Shown: positions 1 through 6,664 of the stretch, in pieces | How positions within the stretch are numbered: the stretch's first letter is position 1 | How the letters are laid out: every line of letters begins with the position of its first letter | Source: Limnohabitans sp. | GTDB taxonomy: Bacteria > Pseudomonadota > Gammaproteobacteria > Burkholderiales > Burkholderiaceae_C | Length of the DNA: 7,436 nucleotides | Assembly (NCBI GenBank): GCA_009693225.1 | Contig: SHXP01000111.1 | Location: forward strand, 1-7,436 | Direction of reading: 5' to 3' | Position numbers and translations under genes: made by a program | Notes under the pieces: model-generated | Seen by the model: only the letters and a program-made list of their open reading frames with translations | Databases searched by the model: none | Told to the model about the DNA's origin: nothing

Positions 1-108
1 GCTCTACACATTGCTACAGATTCTTTCAGTGTCGGTTTTCGAGAAAACCCATATTTCATGCGCCTTGCGGCCCGATCCCGTAATCACGGAAACATTGCTC
101 AACTCTAA
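1..108 (+). other. Left-edge segment, possible 3' end of a convergent gene (weak)
   Basis: Frame 1 of the plus strand is open from the window edge to a TAA at 106-108 (35 codons; it would end in ...HGNIAQL). The two other plus frames are also open for most of this stretch, and third codon positions are AT-rich compared with the genes nearby, so coding is not established. I do not recognise the peptide. If it is real, the gene would converge on the LD-carboxypeptidase gene, with the hairpin at 111-131 between them. A short inverted repeat (GGTTTT/AAAACC, 34-49) also lies here and has no clear role. Otherwise I see nothing in this segment. Confidence 0.15.
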
Positions 109-110
109 CC

Positions 111-131
111 AATTGAATTTGTTCAATTTTT
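111..131. terminator. AT-rich hairpin downstream of the LD-carboxypeptidase gene
   Basis: A perfect 7-bp inverted repeat, AATTGAA (111-117) and TTCAATT (122-128), encloses a TTTG loop. On the plus strand it is followed by three more T residues, giving a run of five. It lies 22 bp past the TAG stop of the minus-strand LD-carboxypeptidase gene, where a transcription end is expected. The stem has only one G-C pair per arm, so it would be weak as an intrinsic terminator, and on the minus strand it lacks a U-tract. It fits better as a terminator for transcription coming from the left. Confidence 0.3.
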
Positions 132-152
132 AACCGGACACTACTGATGTAA

Positions 153-1076
153 CTATAACAAGAAATGATGTGTCCAAAGCAAAAACGCCTCACGCCCTTC
201 CCGCAGCAAACTGATTTTTTGACCGACCGGCAAACACAATTTGGTAGCCACGTGCCCGAACGGTAAACCCGTCAACACCGGCACTTTCACCTTACTGCGT
301 AACCAACTGACCACCGAATCCAGTTTGAAACCCTTGTCATGCGACGTGAGTTTGTAATCCGTGAACTGCCCCAGCACAATCGCCTGCTGTTTGGCCAGCA
401 CACCTGCATGCAGCAACTGCGTCAACATGCGCTCTATGCAGTAAGGATGCTCAGCCACATCCTCCAGAAACAACACGCCCTGCTCCACCGGCGGCAAATA
501 AGGCGTGCCGATTAAGCTGCACAACACACTCAGGTTGCCGCCCCACAACACGGCCTCTTCGGCCAGCATTGAGCGCTTGGGCAAGTGCGCTAGATCAGAC
601 GCCGGCAAACGCCAACCGGCACCCTCCCCCCTGCCCTGCGCCATGTCGTCAAAACAATCCAGCATGATGTCATCCACAGACAAAGCGCCGAAATCTGCGC
701 ACGCATGCGGGCCGGCCCAAGTGATAGCGCCTGTTTTGGACAGCAAGCCCATTTGCAGCGCCGTGAAGTCGCTGTGCCCGACCCAGCGGCTGCCCTGCTT
801 GATGGAAGTTGCAATCGCTTTGTAGGGCATTTTTTTCAGCAACCGCGTGATGCCGTAACCGCCGCGCGACAGCATGACCACATCAGCGCCGCTGGCAGCT
901 GCACGCGAAATCGCCAGCAAACGCGTGTCGTCATCGCCGGCAAAACGCTGTTCGCTGGTCAAGGCGTCCGGATCGAGTTCGACATCGTGACCTTGCCTGG
1001 TCAAATATTTGACCGCGCGGCGTAATGCGGCCTTGTCGCGCACTGCGCCTGAGGGAGAGTGAATAAATATATGCAT
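153..1076 (-). CDS. ldcA: LD-carboxypeptidase (peptidase S66, LdcA type)
   Basis: 307 residues, the usual length for cytoplasmic S66 peptidases, with no signal peptide. The family removes the terminal D-Ala from murein tetrapeptides (an L,D bond) in peptidoglycan recycling; the related MccF branch cleaves microcin C. The N-terminus reads straight into the typical SPSGAV strand. RGGYG is at 71-75. The nucleophile elbow GHSD places Ser102, Glu205 sits in LFLEDV and His275 in FGHV, matching the family's Ser-Glu-His triad in order and spacing. GGNLSVL at 179-185 is also characteristic. The ATG at 1076 has no clear ribosome binding site, but an in-frame stop lies just upstream and no better start is seen. 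It follows the kinase gene by 114 bp on the same strand, so it may be read through from upstream or have its own promoter. Murein recycling is unrelated to the preceding enzymes. LdcA versus MccF cannot be separated here, though LdcA is likelier in this setting. Confidence 0.9.
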   Translation of the reverse strand: MHIFIHSPSGAVRDKAALRRAVKYLTRQGHDVELDPDALTSEQRFAGDDDTRLLAISRAAASGADVVMLSRGGYGITRLLKKMPYKAIATSIKQGSRWVGHSDFTALQMGLLSKTGAITWAGPHACADFGALSVDDIMLDCFDDMAQGRGEGAGWRLPASDLAHLPKRSMLAEEAVLWGGNLSVLCSLIGTPYLPPVEQGVLFLEDVAEHPYCIERMLTQLLHAGVLAKQQAIVLGQFTDYKLTSHDKGFKLDSVVSWLRSKVKVPVLTGLPFGHVATKLCLPVGQKISLLREGREAFLLWTHHFLL

Positions 1077-1190
1077 GTGCGGTTAAAGGGTAAGTGGATC
1101 GGTGAATGTGTGCTTGTAGTTCTATGCGTGCAGAGACTGTACAACCTGCGCTGAGGTTTGAATTGACGTCTCAACGGCAAGTGCGGGTAC

Positions 1191-2582
1191 TCAAGCCGGA
1201 CCGAAACCCGCGAGTACAAAGGGGTAAAGATCGTCTGTGCCGACCTGACCGCCCTTGAGCAGCACCTCTTTGCCGTGGATCTGCGGGTCGTCTGAAACAA
1301 GACTGGCGAAATGCGCGTTCTGGGCAAAATGGCTGGCCTTAACCTGCAATGCATGGGCGCCCAATGATCGCATGGTGAAACTCGAGGAATCACCCCCGGC
1401 GACCACCAAACGCGACAGCGGTGTCTCCCTGAAAGCCCGGTCTGCCAGCTGAGCAAAACACTGGCCGATGCGTTGCGCCATCTTGCCCGGCGGCCAGTCC
1501 CGGGTTTGTTCGCGCACTTGCGAGGATTGCGCATCATGCGGCCCCTCGGCGCTGAAAATCACCACGCTTTGACCGGTTTGAATCGCCCGCAGCATTTCCG
1601 ATTGAACACGCTCGAACGCTGCCTCGTCCTGTTGCAACAGGATGTCACTGCCAAGACGCAGACACACAAACCCGCAGTGCCGTGCATGGGCAATTTGTGC
1701 AGCAGAAACGGCCGAGCAACTGCCGGACAAGACCAGCAAACTGTCAGTGGCCGGCAGTTGCTGCACCGGCGCGGCGTCCTCGATCAGGCCGCTTTCACGC
1801 AAATACTGTCCCAGCCCGTGAGCCAGGCCTTGTGCAGCCATGGCGCATACCTGGCGCTGTTGTGACAGGCGCCAGATAGCGGCAGCTGCTGTGACCACAT
1901 GTTGCTGTGTGTAACTGTCAAACACCGCGCTGCCGCCGTCGGCATTCAATCCATCCGCCAGGCTTTCGGGCGTCGACTGGTGCTGATCCAGCTTGCGTAA
2001 GTCAACCGAAAGCTCGGGTCTGAAACCTTGTGCGCGCAAAACCTCCACCAGACCGGATTCATGGATGGGCGTGACAGGATGCACCGACATCACCGGGTGC
2101 CGGTCAAGCCGGTGAATGTCACTGCCTGAGCGCGCAAAGTGGTGCCCGAAAACCGTGTACCTGCCGAATTCGGGGGCCGCAGAGTGAACCGGTACAAAGC
2201 AATCCGGCCAGACCTGTCGCATCAAGGCAATCGCATGTCCCAGGCTGCCGGTGGCCGGAGAACTGTCAAAGGTCGAACAGCATTTGTACTGCACCAGCGG
2301 TACTTGCAAGGCCTGAAAATCCTGTAATAGCGGCAGCAATTCTTCGTTCATGTCCGAGGTGTTCAAAGAACGCGCGTTGCCTGCGACACCGACCACATCG
2401 CAAGTTTGCACCGCTTGTTGTAAGGCCTTCCAGTCCGGCCGGGCAAAAAACAGCATGGTTCGCAAACCATGTCTGGCGTATTGCGCGGTGTTGTCGGAAG
2501 CGCCGGTGAAATCGTCACCGTAAAAAAGGATGCGGGCACGTACCGCGTGGTCTTTGGCAGCCATCGGGGTGTATCTGCTCAT
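1191..2582 (-). CDS. DUF1537 four-carbon acid sugar kinase family protein, OiaK-like
   Basis: 463 residues. DUF1537 kinases phosphorylate small (oxo-)sugar acids with ATP. The N-terminal substrate domain carries YGDDFTGASD at 21-30 and the KCCSTFDSSPATGS segment at 100-113. The C-terminal nucleotide domain carries VLSGSCSAVS at 284-293, VVAGGDSSS at 393-401 (usually GGETS in the family) and the closing LKGGQVGTDDLY at 442-453. The ATG overlaps the stop of the preceding RuBisCO-like gene as ATGA, and no strong ribosome binding site precedes it, so translational coupling is likely. Known family: in D-apionate catabolism a DUF1537 kinase (OiaK) phosphorylates 3-oxo-isoapionate, and the product is cleaved by a RuBisCO-like protein. 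Inference: the same pairing here suggests a 3-oxo sugar acid substrate. Other DUF1537 enzymes act on D-threonate, D-erythronate or 3-oxo-tetronates, but those usually sit beside PdxA2- or aldolase-type partners, which are absent here. Family is certain; the substrate is not. Confidence 0.88.
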   Translation of the reverse strand: MSRYTPMAAKDHAVRARILFYGDDFTGASDNTAQYARHGLRTMLFFARPDWKALQQAVQTCDVVGVAGNARSLNTSDMNEELLPLLQDFQALQVPLVQYKCCSTFDSSPATGSLGHAIALMRQVWPDCFVPVHSAAPEFGRYTVFGHHFARSGSDIHRLDRHPVMSVHPVTPIHESGLVEVLRAQGFRPELSVDLRKLDQHQSTPESLADGLNADGGSAVFDSYTQQHVVTAAAAIWRLSQQRQVCAMAAQGLAHGLGQYLRESGLIEDAAPVQQLPATDSLLVLSGSCSAVSAAQIAHARHCGFVCLRLGSDILLQQDEAAFERVQSEMLRAIQTGQSVVIFSAEGPHDAQSSQVREQTRDWPPGKMAQRIGQCFAQLADRAFRETPLSRLVVAGGDSSSFTMRSLGAHALQVKASHFAQNAHFASLVSDDPQIHGKEVLLKGGQVGTDDLYPFVLAGFGPA

Positions 2583-3793
2583 GAATGCGACCCGAAGGTG
2601 GACACGGCCTCGCGCAATTCCCGATGTGTTTGTGCTGCCGTCGCGAGAGGAACACCGGCCATGGCTGCATCCCAGGCCTGGCGCAAGGCGTTCACGCCGG
2701 CAGCGATACCGTCGGGATGGGCGAACAGGCCGCCGCCTGCAAGATAAATCAAGTCCGGCGATTGCAGTCGCTGCCAGGTAGCTTCAGCCTGCATCACGGT
2801 CTGTCCTGAAGAAAACACCGGCATCACCACACAGGGCTTATGGTTGAACAAGGGTTGTAGACAGGCACGGGCCGACGCAATCACGCTGTCGTCATCCTCT
2901 TGAAACTTATTGGCGATACCGTTGACATGCATGTGATCTACACCGGCCAGGCGCCAGAGTTTTTGCCAGGCCACATAAGACCAGCCGGCTTGAAGATAGC
3001 CCCAACCGTTGCGGTGCGCGTGGATAGGCAATTGCGTATGGCGTCGAAAGGCATTCAAGCCGCTCATGCCGACCGAGTTCAGGCTCAGCATGACCGCTGT
3101 CCCGCCTTCAGCCAACACCAGATCGTGGCGGCGGCGCATCTCATCGAGTTCACCTGTCAGGTTGAAGGCATACATGACCTTGCGGCCGCTGCGCCCGGCA
3201 TGACTGCGTATCACCTTCATGCAAAGCCGTACTCGCTCGTCGAACGGACAAGCTGGGCCGTCGGCCTGCAACTCGTCGTCCTTGATGAAATCGATACCGG
3301 CAGCACACAACTGATCGACCATGGCTGCCGTGTCTGCCGCGCTCAAACCCACCGAGGGCTTGATGATGGTGCCTATCAACGGCGCTTGCGGCACGCCGGT
3401 CAAAGCCCGGGTACCGCTGATGCCGAAGGCCGGTCCGGGGTAGGCATCGGCAAAAGCAGGTGGCATCTCGAAATCGAGCAAGCGCAACTGACTGACCTGA
3501 CGCAGTTCGTACAGGTTGCCTGCCACCGTTGCCATCAGATTCGGTAGCGAAGGACCGAGATTGGCCAGCGGCCAGGACAGGGTCAGCCGGTAGTGGCGCA
3601 GCTGCGCTTGATCGGTCAGATCGTCCAAGGCCTGGATGCCGTAAGTAGCCGCAGCACGCGCTTTGAGCGCCTCGTCTTCGCCGGGGATAGCGACGAAGGT
3701 GCCGCTGGACTGCTCACCCGCGATCAAAGCTGCGGTCCGCTCAGGATCGCCTGACGTGCTGAGCCGGTAAACGGCGGTGATGCGTTCATTCAT
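2579..3793 (-). CDS. RuBisCO-like protein (form IV), possible OiaX/OiaT-type 3-oxo-sugar-acid-phosphate lyase
   Basis: 404 residues, normal length for RuBisCO-like proteins. The large-subunit fold runs full length with most active-site residues kept. By comparison with spinach numbering these are Glu27 (E60), Thr32 (T65), Asn93 (N123), Lys145 in GTIIKP (K175), the FIKDDE box with carbamylatable Lys171 and metal ligands Asp173 and Glu174 (K201, D203, E204), His260-Arg261 (H294, R295), His289 (H327), Lys296 (K334), Ser329 (S379) and the GGG phosphate loop at 353-355. Two differences from true RuBisCO are Phe33 for W66 and Ser147 for K177. Loop 6 reads NGIANKF instead of the canonical GTVVGKL, so CO2 fixation on RuBP is unlikely. 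Adjacency to a DUF1537 kinase with a 4-bp ATGA overlap points to the D-apionate-type reaction, in which a 3-oxo sugar acid phosphate is decarboxylated or hydrolysed. A purine-rich AAAAAGG (3803-3809) sits 9 nt before the ATG. Fold is certain; the reaction is inferred. Confidence 0.9.
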   Translation of the reverse strand: MNERITAVYRLSTSGDPERTAALIAGEQSSGTFVAIPGEDEALKARAAATYGIQALDDLTDQAQLRHYRLTLSWPLANLGPSLPNLMATVAGNLYELRQVSQLRLLDFEMPPAFADAYPGPAFGISGTRALTGVPQAPLIGTIIKPSVGLSAADTAAMVDQLCAAGIDFIKDDELQADGPACPFDERVRLCMKVIRSHAGRSGRKVMYAFNLTGELDEMRRRHDLVLAEGGTAVMLSLNSVGMSGLNAFRRHTQLPIHAHRNGWGYLQAGWSYVAWQKLWRLAGVDHMHVNGIANKFQEDDDSVIASARACLQPLFNHKPCVVMPVFSSGQTVMQAEATWQRLQSPDLIYLAGGGLFAHPDGIAAGVNALRQAWDAAMAGVPLATAAQTHRELREAVSTFGSHS

Positions 3794-3802
3794 AGGAACA
3801 GG

Positions 3803-3809
3803 CCTTTTT
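3803..3809 (-). promoter_or_regulatory. Ribosome binding site of the RuBisCO-like gene
   Basis: AAAAAGG lies 9 nt upstream of the ATG at 3793, inside the 41-bp gap after the dehydrogenase stop codon. This is the only real gap inside the four-enzyme module. I see no promoter in it, so continued transcription from upstream is the simplest reading. Confidence 0.5.
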
Positions 3810-3834
3810 CAATACAGGTAGGCGCATGACAAGC

Positions 3835-4611
3835 TCACAGACCGCGGGCGCCGCTGGCCAGAAAACCGCCGTCAACCGGCATGGCGATGCCGGTGATGTA
3901 AGACGCTTGCGGCGAAGCCAGGAACTGCACGGTGGTGGCTATTTCGTCCACATGGCCGTAGCGTTCCATGGGAATCGCCTTGGAATATTCCTGGCGGAAT
4001 TGGGCGCTGTGCAGCTTTTGCGTCAGCGGCGTGTCCACCGGGCCCGGGCAAACGGCATTGGCGGTGATGCCGTGTTCCGCGAGTTCGACCGCCATCTGCC
4101 GGGTCAAGGCAATGACAGCGCCTTTCGAAGTGCCGTAGGCGGTACGCCCGCTGCCGACCGCACGCATGCCGGCGACAGACGCGATATTGATGATGCGTCC
4201 CCACTTGTGTTTCACCATCAAGCGGGCGGCGAATTGGCTGCAAATCAGCGTGCCGGTGACGTTGATGTTCATGGTGCGCTGAAATTCCTCCACCTTGAAA
4301 TCAATGAACGGGGCTACGGTGGCGACACCGGCCGAGTTCACCAGAATGTCACACCTAGCAGCGAGTTGTTCTATCTGCGCAAACGCTGAAGCAATCGATG
4401 CAGGCTCACTGACATCCATGGTGACCGCACTGACCTGGTGTCCTTGAGCCGTCAGCGCCGCTGCCGTGTGATCAGCCGCCTGGCGGTCACGGTCGGCGAT
4501 GATGACACGGTGGCCCGATGCCGCCAGATGCTGAGCCACTGCACCGCCTATGCCCATGGCGCCGCCGGTGACCACGGCGATACGGACTGTGTTTGAAGAA
4601 TCGGGGTTCAT
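3835..4611 (-). CDS. NAD-type short-chain dehydrogenase/reductase (SDR)
   Basis: 258 residues, a classical SDR of the FabG-like group. The cofactor motif TGGAMGIG is at 15-22. Asp40 ends the second strand (IIAD), which normally selects NAD(H) over NADP(H). NSAG at 92-95 replaces the usual NNAG. The catalytic tetrad is Asn117, Ser145, Tyr159 and Lys163 (YxxxK), and CPGPVDTP lies at 188-195. Such enzymes interconvert a hydroxyl and a carbonyl group, but the substrate cannot be read from sequence. The start is well supported: AGGAG at 4619-4623 is 7 nt upstream, and the ATG overlaps the TGA of the TadA-dehalogenase gene as ATGA. Its place between a dehalogenase-type hydrolase and a RuBisCO-like protein suggests it oxidises an alcohol (perhaps the dehalogenation product or a sugar acid) to the ketone the next enzymes need. 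That is inference; a fatty-acid FabG role is unlikely given the neighbours. Confidence 0.9.
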   Translation of the reverse strand: MNPDSSNTVRIAVVTGGAMGIGGAVAQHLAASGHRVIIADRDRQAADHTAAALTAQGHQVSAVTMDVSEPASIASAFAQIEQLAARCDILVNSAGVATVAPFIDFKVEEFQRTMNINVTGTLICSQFAARLMVKHKWGRIINIASVAGMRAVGSGRTAYGTSKGAVIALTRQMAVELAEHGITANAVCPGPVDTPLTQKLHSAQFRQEYSKAIPMERYGHVDEIATTVQFLASPQASYITGIAMPVDGGFLASGARGL

Positions 4612-6011
4612 TGACTGTCTCCTGCGGTGTCTGAATTGAAAAATGTCTGCAGGGCGTGTACGGCTATTTCACGGCCGTGTTCCTGCACAAAATGGCCTGC
4701 CTGCGCAAGCACCACGGGCTCGGGGCAGCCCCGGATACGTTGTTGCAAGTCACGCATGACTGCTTCGCCAAGCACCGGATCCCGGCGTCCGACGAACATC
4801 AGGCTGCGCCCCTGCCATTGTTCCATCAAGAAGGCCGCTGCATCGCGCGAAACTGCGGCGCCCAGGCTGTCGACAGAAGACGGCACCATCGGTGGAAACG
4901 CCCGCGGGGCGGCACGGTGACCGGCATCCGGAAACGGCGCGTTATAGGCGGCGCATTCTTCGGCAGACATCTGCGGGTTACCGCGTGCAAAAAGTTTGCC
5001 CACGTCGAACATGGGTTTGTCTGCACACATCTGCCGCCAGGCGAGAAATCCGTCACTTAAGGGTTGTTCGCCTGTCGCCAGCAAGGTGTTCATCACCAGC
5101 AGGGACTGGAAACGCCAGGGCTGAGCCATGGGCAGCGTCAATCCTAGTATGCCGCCCCAGTCCTGCACCGCCATTTGAATATGGCGCAAGTCAAGTGCCT
5201 CGATGAATTCCAGCAAGACCCGGCGATGCCTGTCAAAGCTGTGCGCGCTGTCTTTTTTGGGCTTGTCGCTTTTGCCGAAGCCGGGCATATCAGGTGCGAC
5301 CACACGGTGGCCTGCGGCAACAAACACCGGGATCATGTGTCTGTACAAATAGCTCCAGGCCGGGTTGCCGTGCAGACACAGCCAGGTCACTTCAGCGTCA
5401 GCAGGTCCCTCGTCCAGGTAATGCATGCGCAAGCCGTTCAAGGCGGGTAAGTCGCTGATGTAGCAGGGTTGCCAAGGGTACCCAGGCAAATTTTTAAAAG
5501 CGGTGTCAGGGGTGCGTAACGCGTCATCACGCAAATGTGTGAATACAGTCCGGGATTTCTGCATCATTCGCTGCTTTCTGAAAAAGGTTTGAAGGGGCAA
5601 TGAACACTCTTGTGCCAGCACATAGCCCTGAGTGACGGTGTTGTGGTTGAGTTCGCCATTTTCAAAGACATTGATGACCGAGCCGGCGGCACCGGTTTTC
5701 GGCTCGGGCGCGCCCCATACGACTCGGGGCAGGCGAGCATTCAGTATGGCGCCGGCACACATGGTGCAAGGCTCGAGGGTGACGTACAAAGTGCAGTCCT
5801 CAAGCCGGTAATTTCCAAGAGCAGTTGCGGCTTGTCGCATGACAAGGATTTCAGCATGGGCACTCGGATCGTGTTGCGCAACAGGTGTGTTGTGCGCGCG
5901 GGCAATCACCTGCCCTTCACGCACCAGCACAGCGCCTACAGGCACTTCCCCCGCAACCAGCGCCAGATCGGCTTGCGCCAGGGCAAGCCTCATGAAGTCT
6001 TCGTCATTCAT
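4608..6011 (-). CDS. tadA: Fusion of tRNA A34 deaminase (TadA) and a haloalkane-dehalogenase-type alpha/beta hydrolase
   Basis: One uninterrupted frame of 467 codons from the ATG at 6011. Residues 1-148 are a full TadA, which deaminates A34 of tRNA-Arg(ACG) to inosine: HAE with zinc ligand His52 and catalytic Glu54, and PCTMC with Cys82 and Cys85. It ends in the usual FFRKQR tail. Residues from about 150 to 467 are a full DhlA-like hydrolase: oxyanion motif HGNP (214-217), nucleophile Asp284 with Trp285 in VQDWGG, acid Asp411 in GRRDPVLG and base His440 in AGHFVQEHG. An Asp nucleophile means dehalogenase chemistry (halide release from a C-X bond), not a Ser esterase. ATG ATG at 5562-5567 sits at the domain junction and could be an internal start, but it has no good ribosome binding site. 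A TTG at 6020 is an alternative start with AGG 5 nt upstream; the ATG fits TadA homologues better. The gene lies 32 bp after the methyltransferase stop and is ATGA-coupled to the SDR. Both domains look intact. Confidence 0.88.
   Translation of the reverse strand: MNDEDFMRLALAQADLALVAGEVPVGAVLVREGQVIARAHNTPVAQHDPSAHAEILVMRQAATALGNYRLEDCTLYVTLEPCTMCAGAILNARLPRVVWGAPEPKTGAAGSVINVFENGELNHNTVTQGYVLAQECSLPLQTFFRKQRMMQKSRTVFTHLRDDALRTPDTAFKNLPGYPWQPCYISDLPALNGLRMHYLDEGPADAEVTWLCLHGNPAWSYLYRHMIPVFVAAGHRVVAPDMPGFGKSDKPKKDSAHSFDRHRRVLLEFIEALDLRHIQMAVQDWGGILGLTLPMAQPWRFQSLLVMNTLLATGEQPLSDGFLAWRQMCADKPMFDVGKLFARGNPQMSAEECAAYNAPFPDAGHRAAPRAFPPMVPSSVDSLGAAVSRDAAAFLMEQWQGRSLMFVGRRDPVLGEAVMRDLQQRIRGCPEPVVLAQAGHFVQEHGREIAVHALQTFFNSDTAGDSQ
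4619..4623 (-). promoter_or_regulatory. Ribosome binding site of the SDR gene
   Basis: AGGAG, 7 nt before the ATG at 4611 and inside the 3' end of the TadA-dehalogenase coding region. It is the best Shine-Dalgarno site in the module and fixes the start of the SDR despite the 4-bp overlap. Confidence 0.7.
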
Positions 6012-6043
6012 GCGCCGCAATGTAACCTAAGCGGCTTGAAAAA

Positions 6044-6664
6044 TCAGTCGCGTTGGTAGCTTAGAAAACGGCTGCGGTACGGTGTCATATCCTGCAAAGG
6101 CGTGAGCAAATCGGTTTGTGTCAGCGCAAAGCCGTTGATCTGCATGGCTTTGTAAAACGCGGCGCGGTTGCCGCGGTTAGGGTCAATGATCAAGACCTGG
6201 GCGTGGCCGGCCGCATGGCGCTGAATGAATCCTGCGAGTTGCAGCGGGTGATCGCGCTCATACAGCACGTCGCTGCCTATGATCAAATCAAATTCACCCA
6301 GCAGCGGATTGGCGCGTTCCCAATGGCCGCTTACGTAAGGCAAGGTCTGCATGTCATTGAGCAGCAGATTGGTGCGTAAAAAACGGTCTGTGTAATGGTG
6401 ATAGTCGGAAGCGGTGACATTACCCAGGCGACGGTGAATCACCAGACTGGCCAGCCCCAGGCCGCAACCGATTTCCAGAATTCGCAAACCGGCAATTGGC
6501 CAGGTCGCAGAAGAAACGCCTAAAGCCAGGGCGATGCCTAGAGGGTCGTGAAACTGGTGTTTGTTCAGTAAGGAACGTATGTTCAAGTCGGCACCGCCGT
6601 CGATGGCGATGCGCTCCTGCTTGACCAGATAGCCCAATCCGGTGTCGGACGGGCCGGGTGTCAA
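6044..6664 (-). CDS. Class I SAM-dependent methyltransferase (Methyltransf_16/METTL21-like)
   Basis: About 206 residues. Motif I is ILEIGCGLGLAS (62-73), followed by SDYHH (86-90) at the second strand and IIGSDVLYE (128-136), the DVLYE box typical of the Methyltransf_16 group (protein-lysine and nicotinamide methyltransferase-like). SAM binding is clear; the substrate is unknown. There is no ATG before residue 105, and the N-terminal sequence (YLVKQERI, RSLLNKHQF, SSATWP) is the conserved start of bacterial homologues, so a non-ATG start is needed. The TTG at 6664 overlaps the IF-1 TGA as TTGA and would be coupled; another TTG at codon 10 is possible. Only a weak purine stretch precedes it. 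Only six residues separate TWP from motif I, where I recall relatives having a longer WPSG-and-helix segment, so a short internal loss is possible. Being next to translation genes makes a translation-factor or ribosomal substrate attractive but unproven. Confidence 0.82.
   Translation of the reverse strand: MTPGPSDTGLGYLVKQERIAIDGGADLNIRSLLNKHQFHDPLGIALALGVSSATWPIAGLRILEIGCGLGLASLVIHRRLGNVTASDYHHYTDRFLRTNLLLNDMQTLPYVSGHWERANPLLGEFDLIIGSDVLYERDHPLQLAGFIQRHAAGHAQVLIIDPNRGNRAAFYKAMQINGFALTQTDLLTPLQDMTPYRSRFLSYQRD

Noticed and set aside
1143..1158. Terminator between the kinase and ldcA (AACCT/AGGTT)
   Set aside because: The stem is only 5 bp, with a 6-nt loop and no U-tract, so it is too weak to call. 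No convincing ldcA promoter was found in the 114-bp gap either.
1001..1537. 178-codon minus-strand frame bridging the kinase and LD-carboxypeptidase genes
   Set aside because: It overlaps the ends of two well-supported genes in another frame and resembles no family. The 114-bp gap between those genes is better left non-coding.
2900..3547. 215-codon open frame on the plus strand inside the RuBisCO-like gene
   Set aside because: It is antisense to a clearly conserved coding region and its translation shows no recognisable motif; it is a by-product of high GC in third positions.
2579..3793. A genuine CO2-fixing RuBisCO large subunit
   Set aside because: The length is about 60 residues short of form I large subunits, loop 6 is not the canonical GTVVGKL, K177 is Ser and W66 is Phe, and no phosphoribulokinase or small subunit is nearby.
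3826..4389. 187-codon open frame on the plus strand opposite the SDR
   Set aside because: It lies fully opposite the SDR motifs, has no ribosome binding site and its composition is unlike a real protein.
4608..5567. Hydrolase domain as an epoxide hydrolase, esterase or sugar lactonase
   Set aside because: The nucleophile is Asp in VQDWGG followed by a halide-binding Trp, and HGNPAWSYLYR and AGHFVQEHG are dehalogenase-type. A Ser nucleophile is absent. A lactonase role would suit the sugar-acid pathway but is not supported by the active site.
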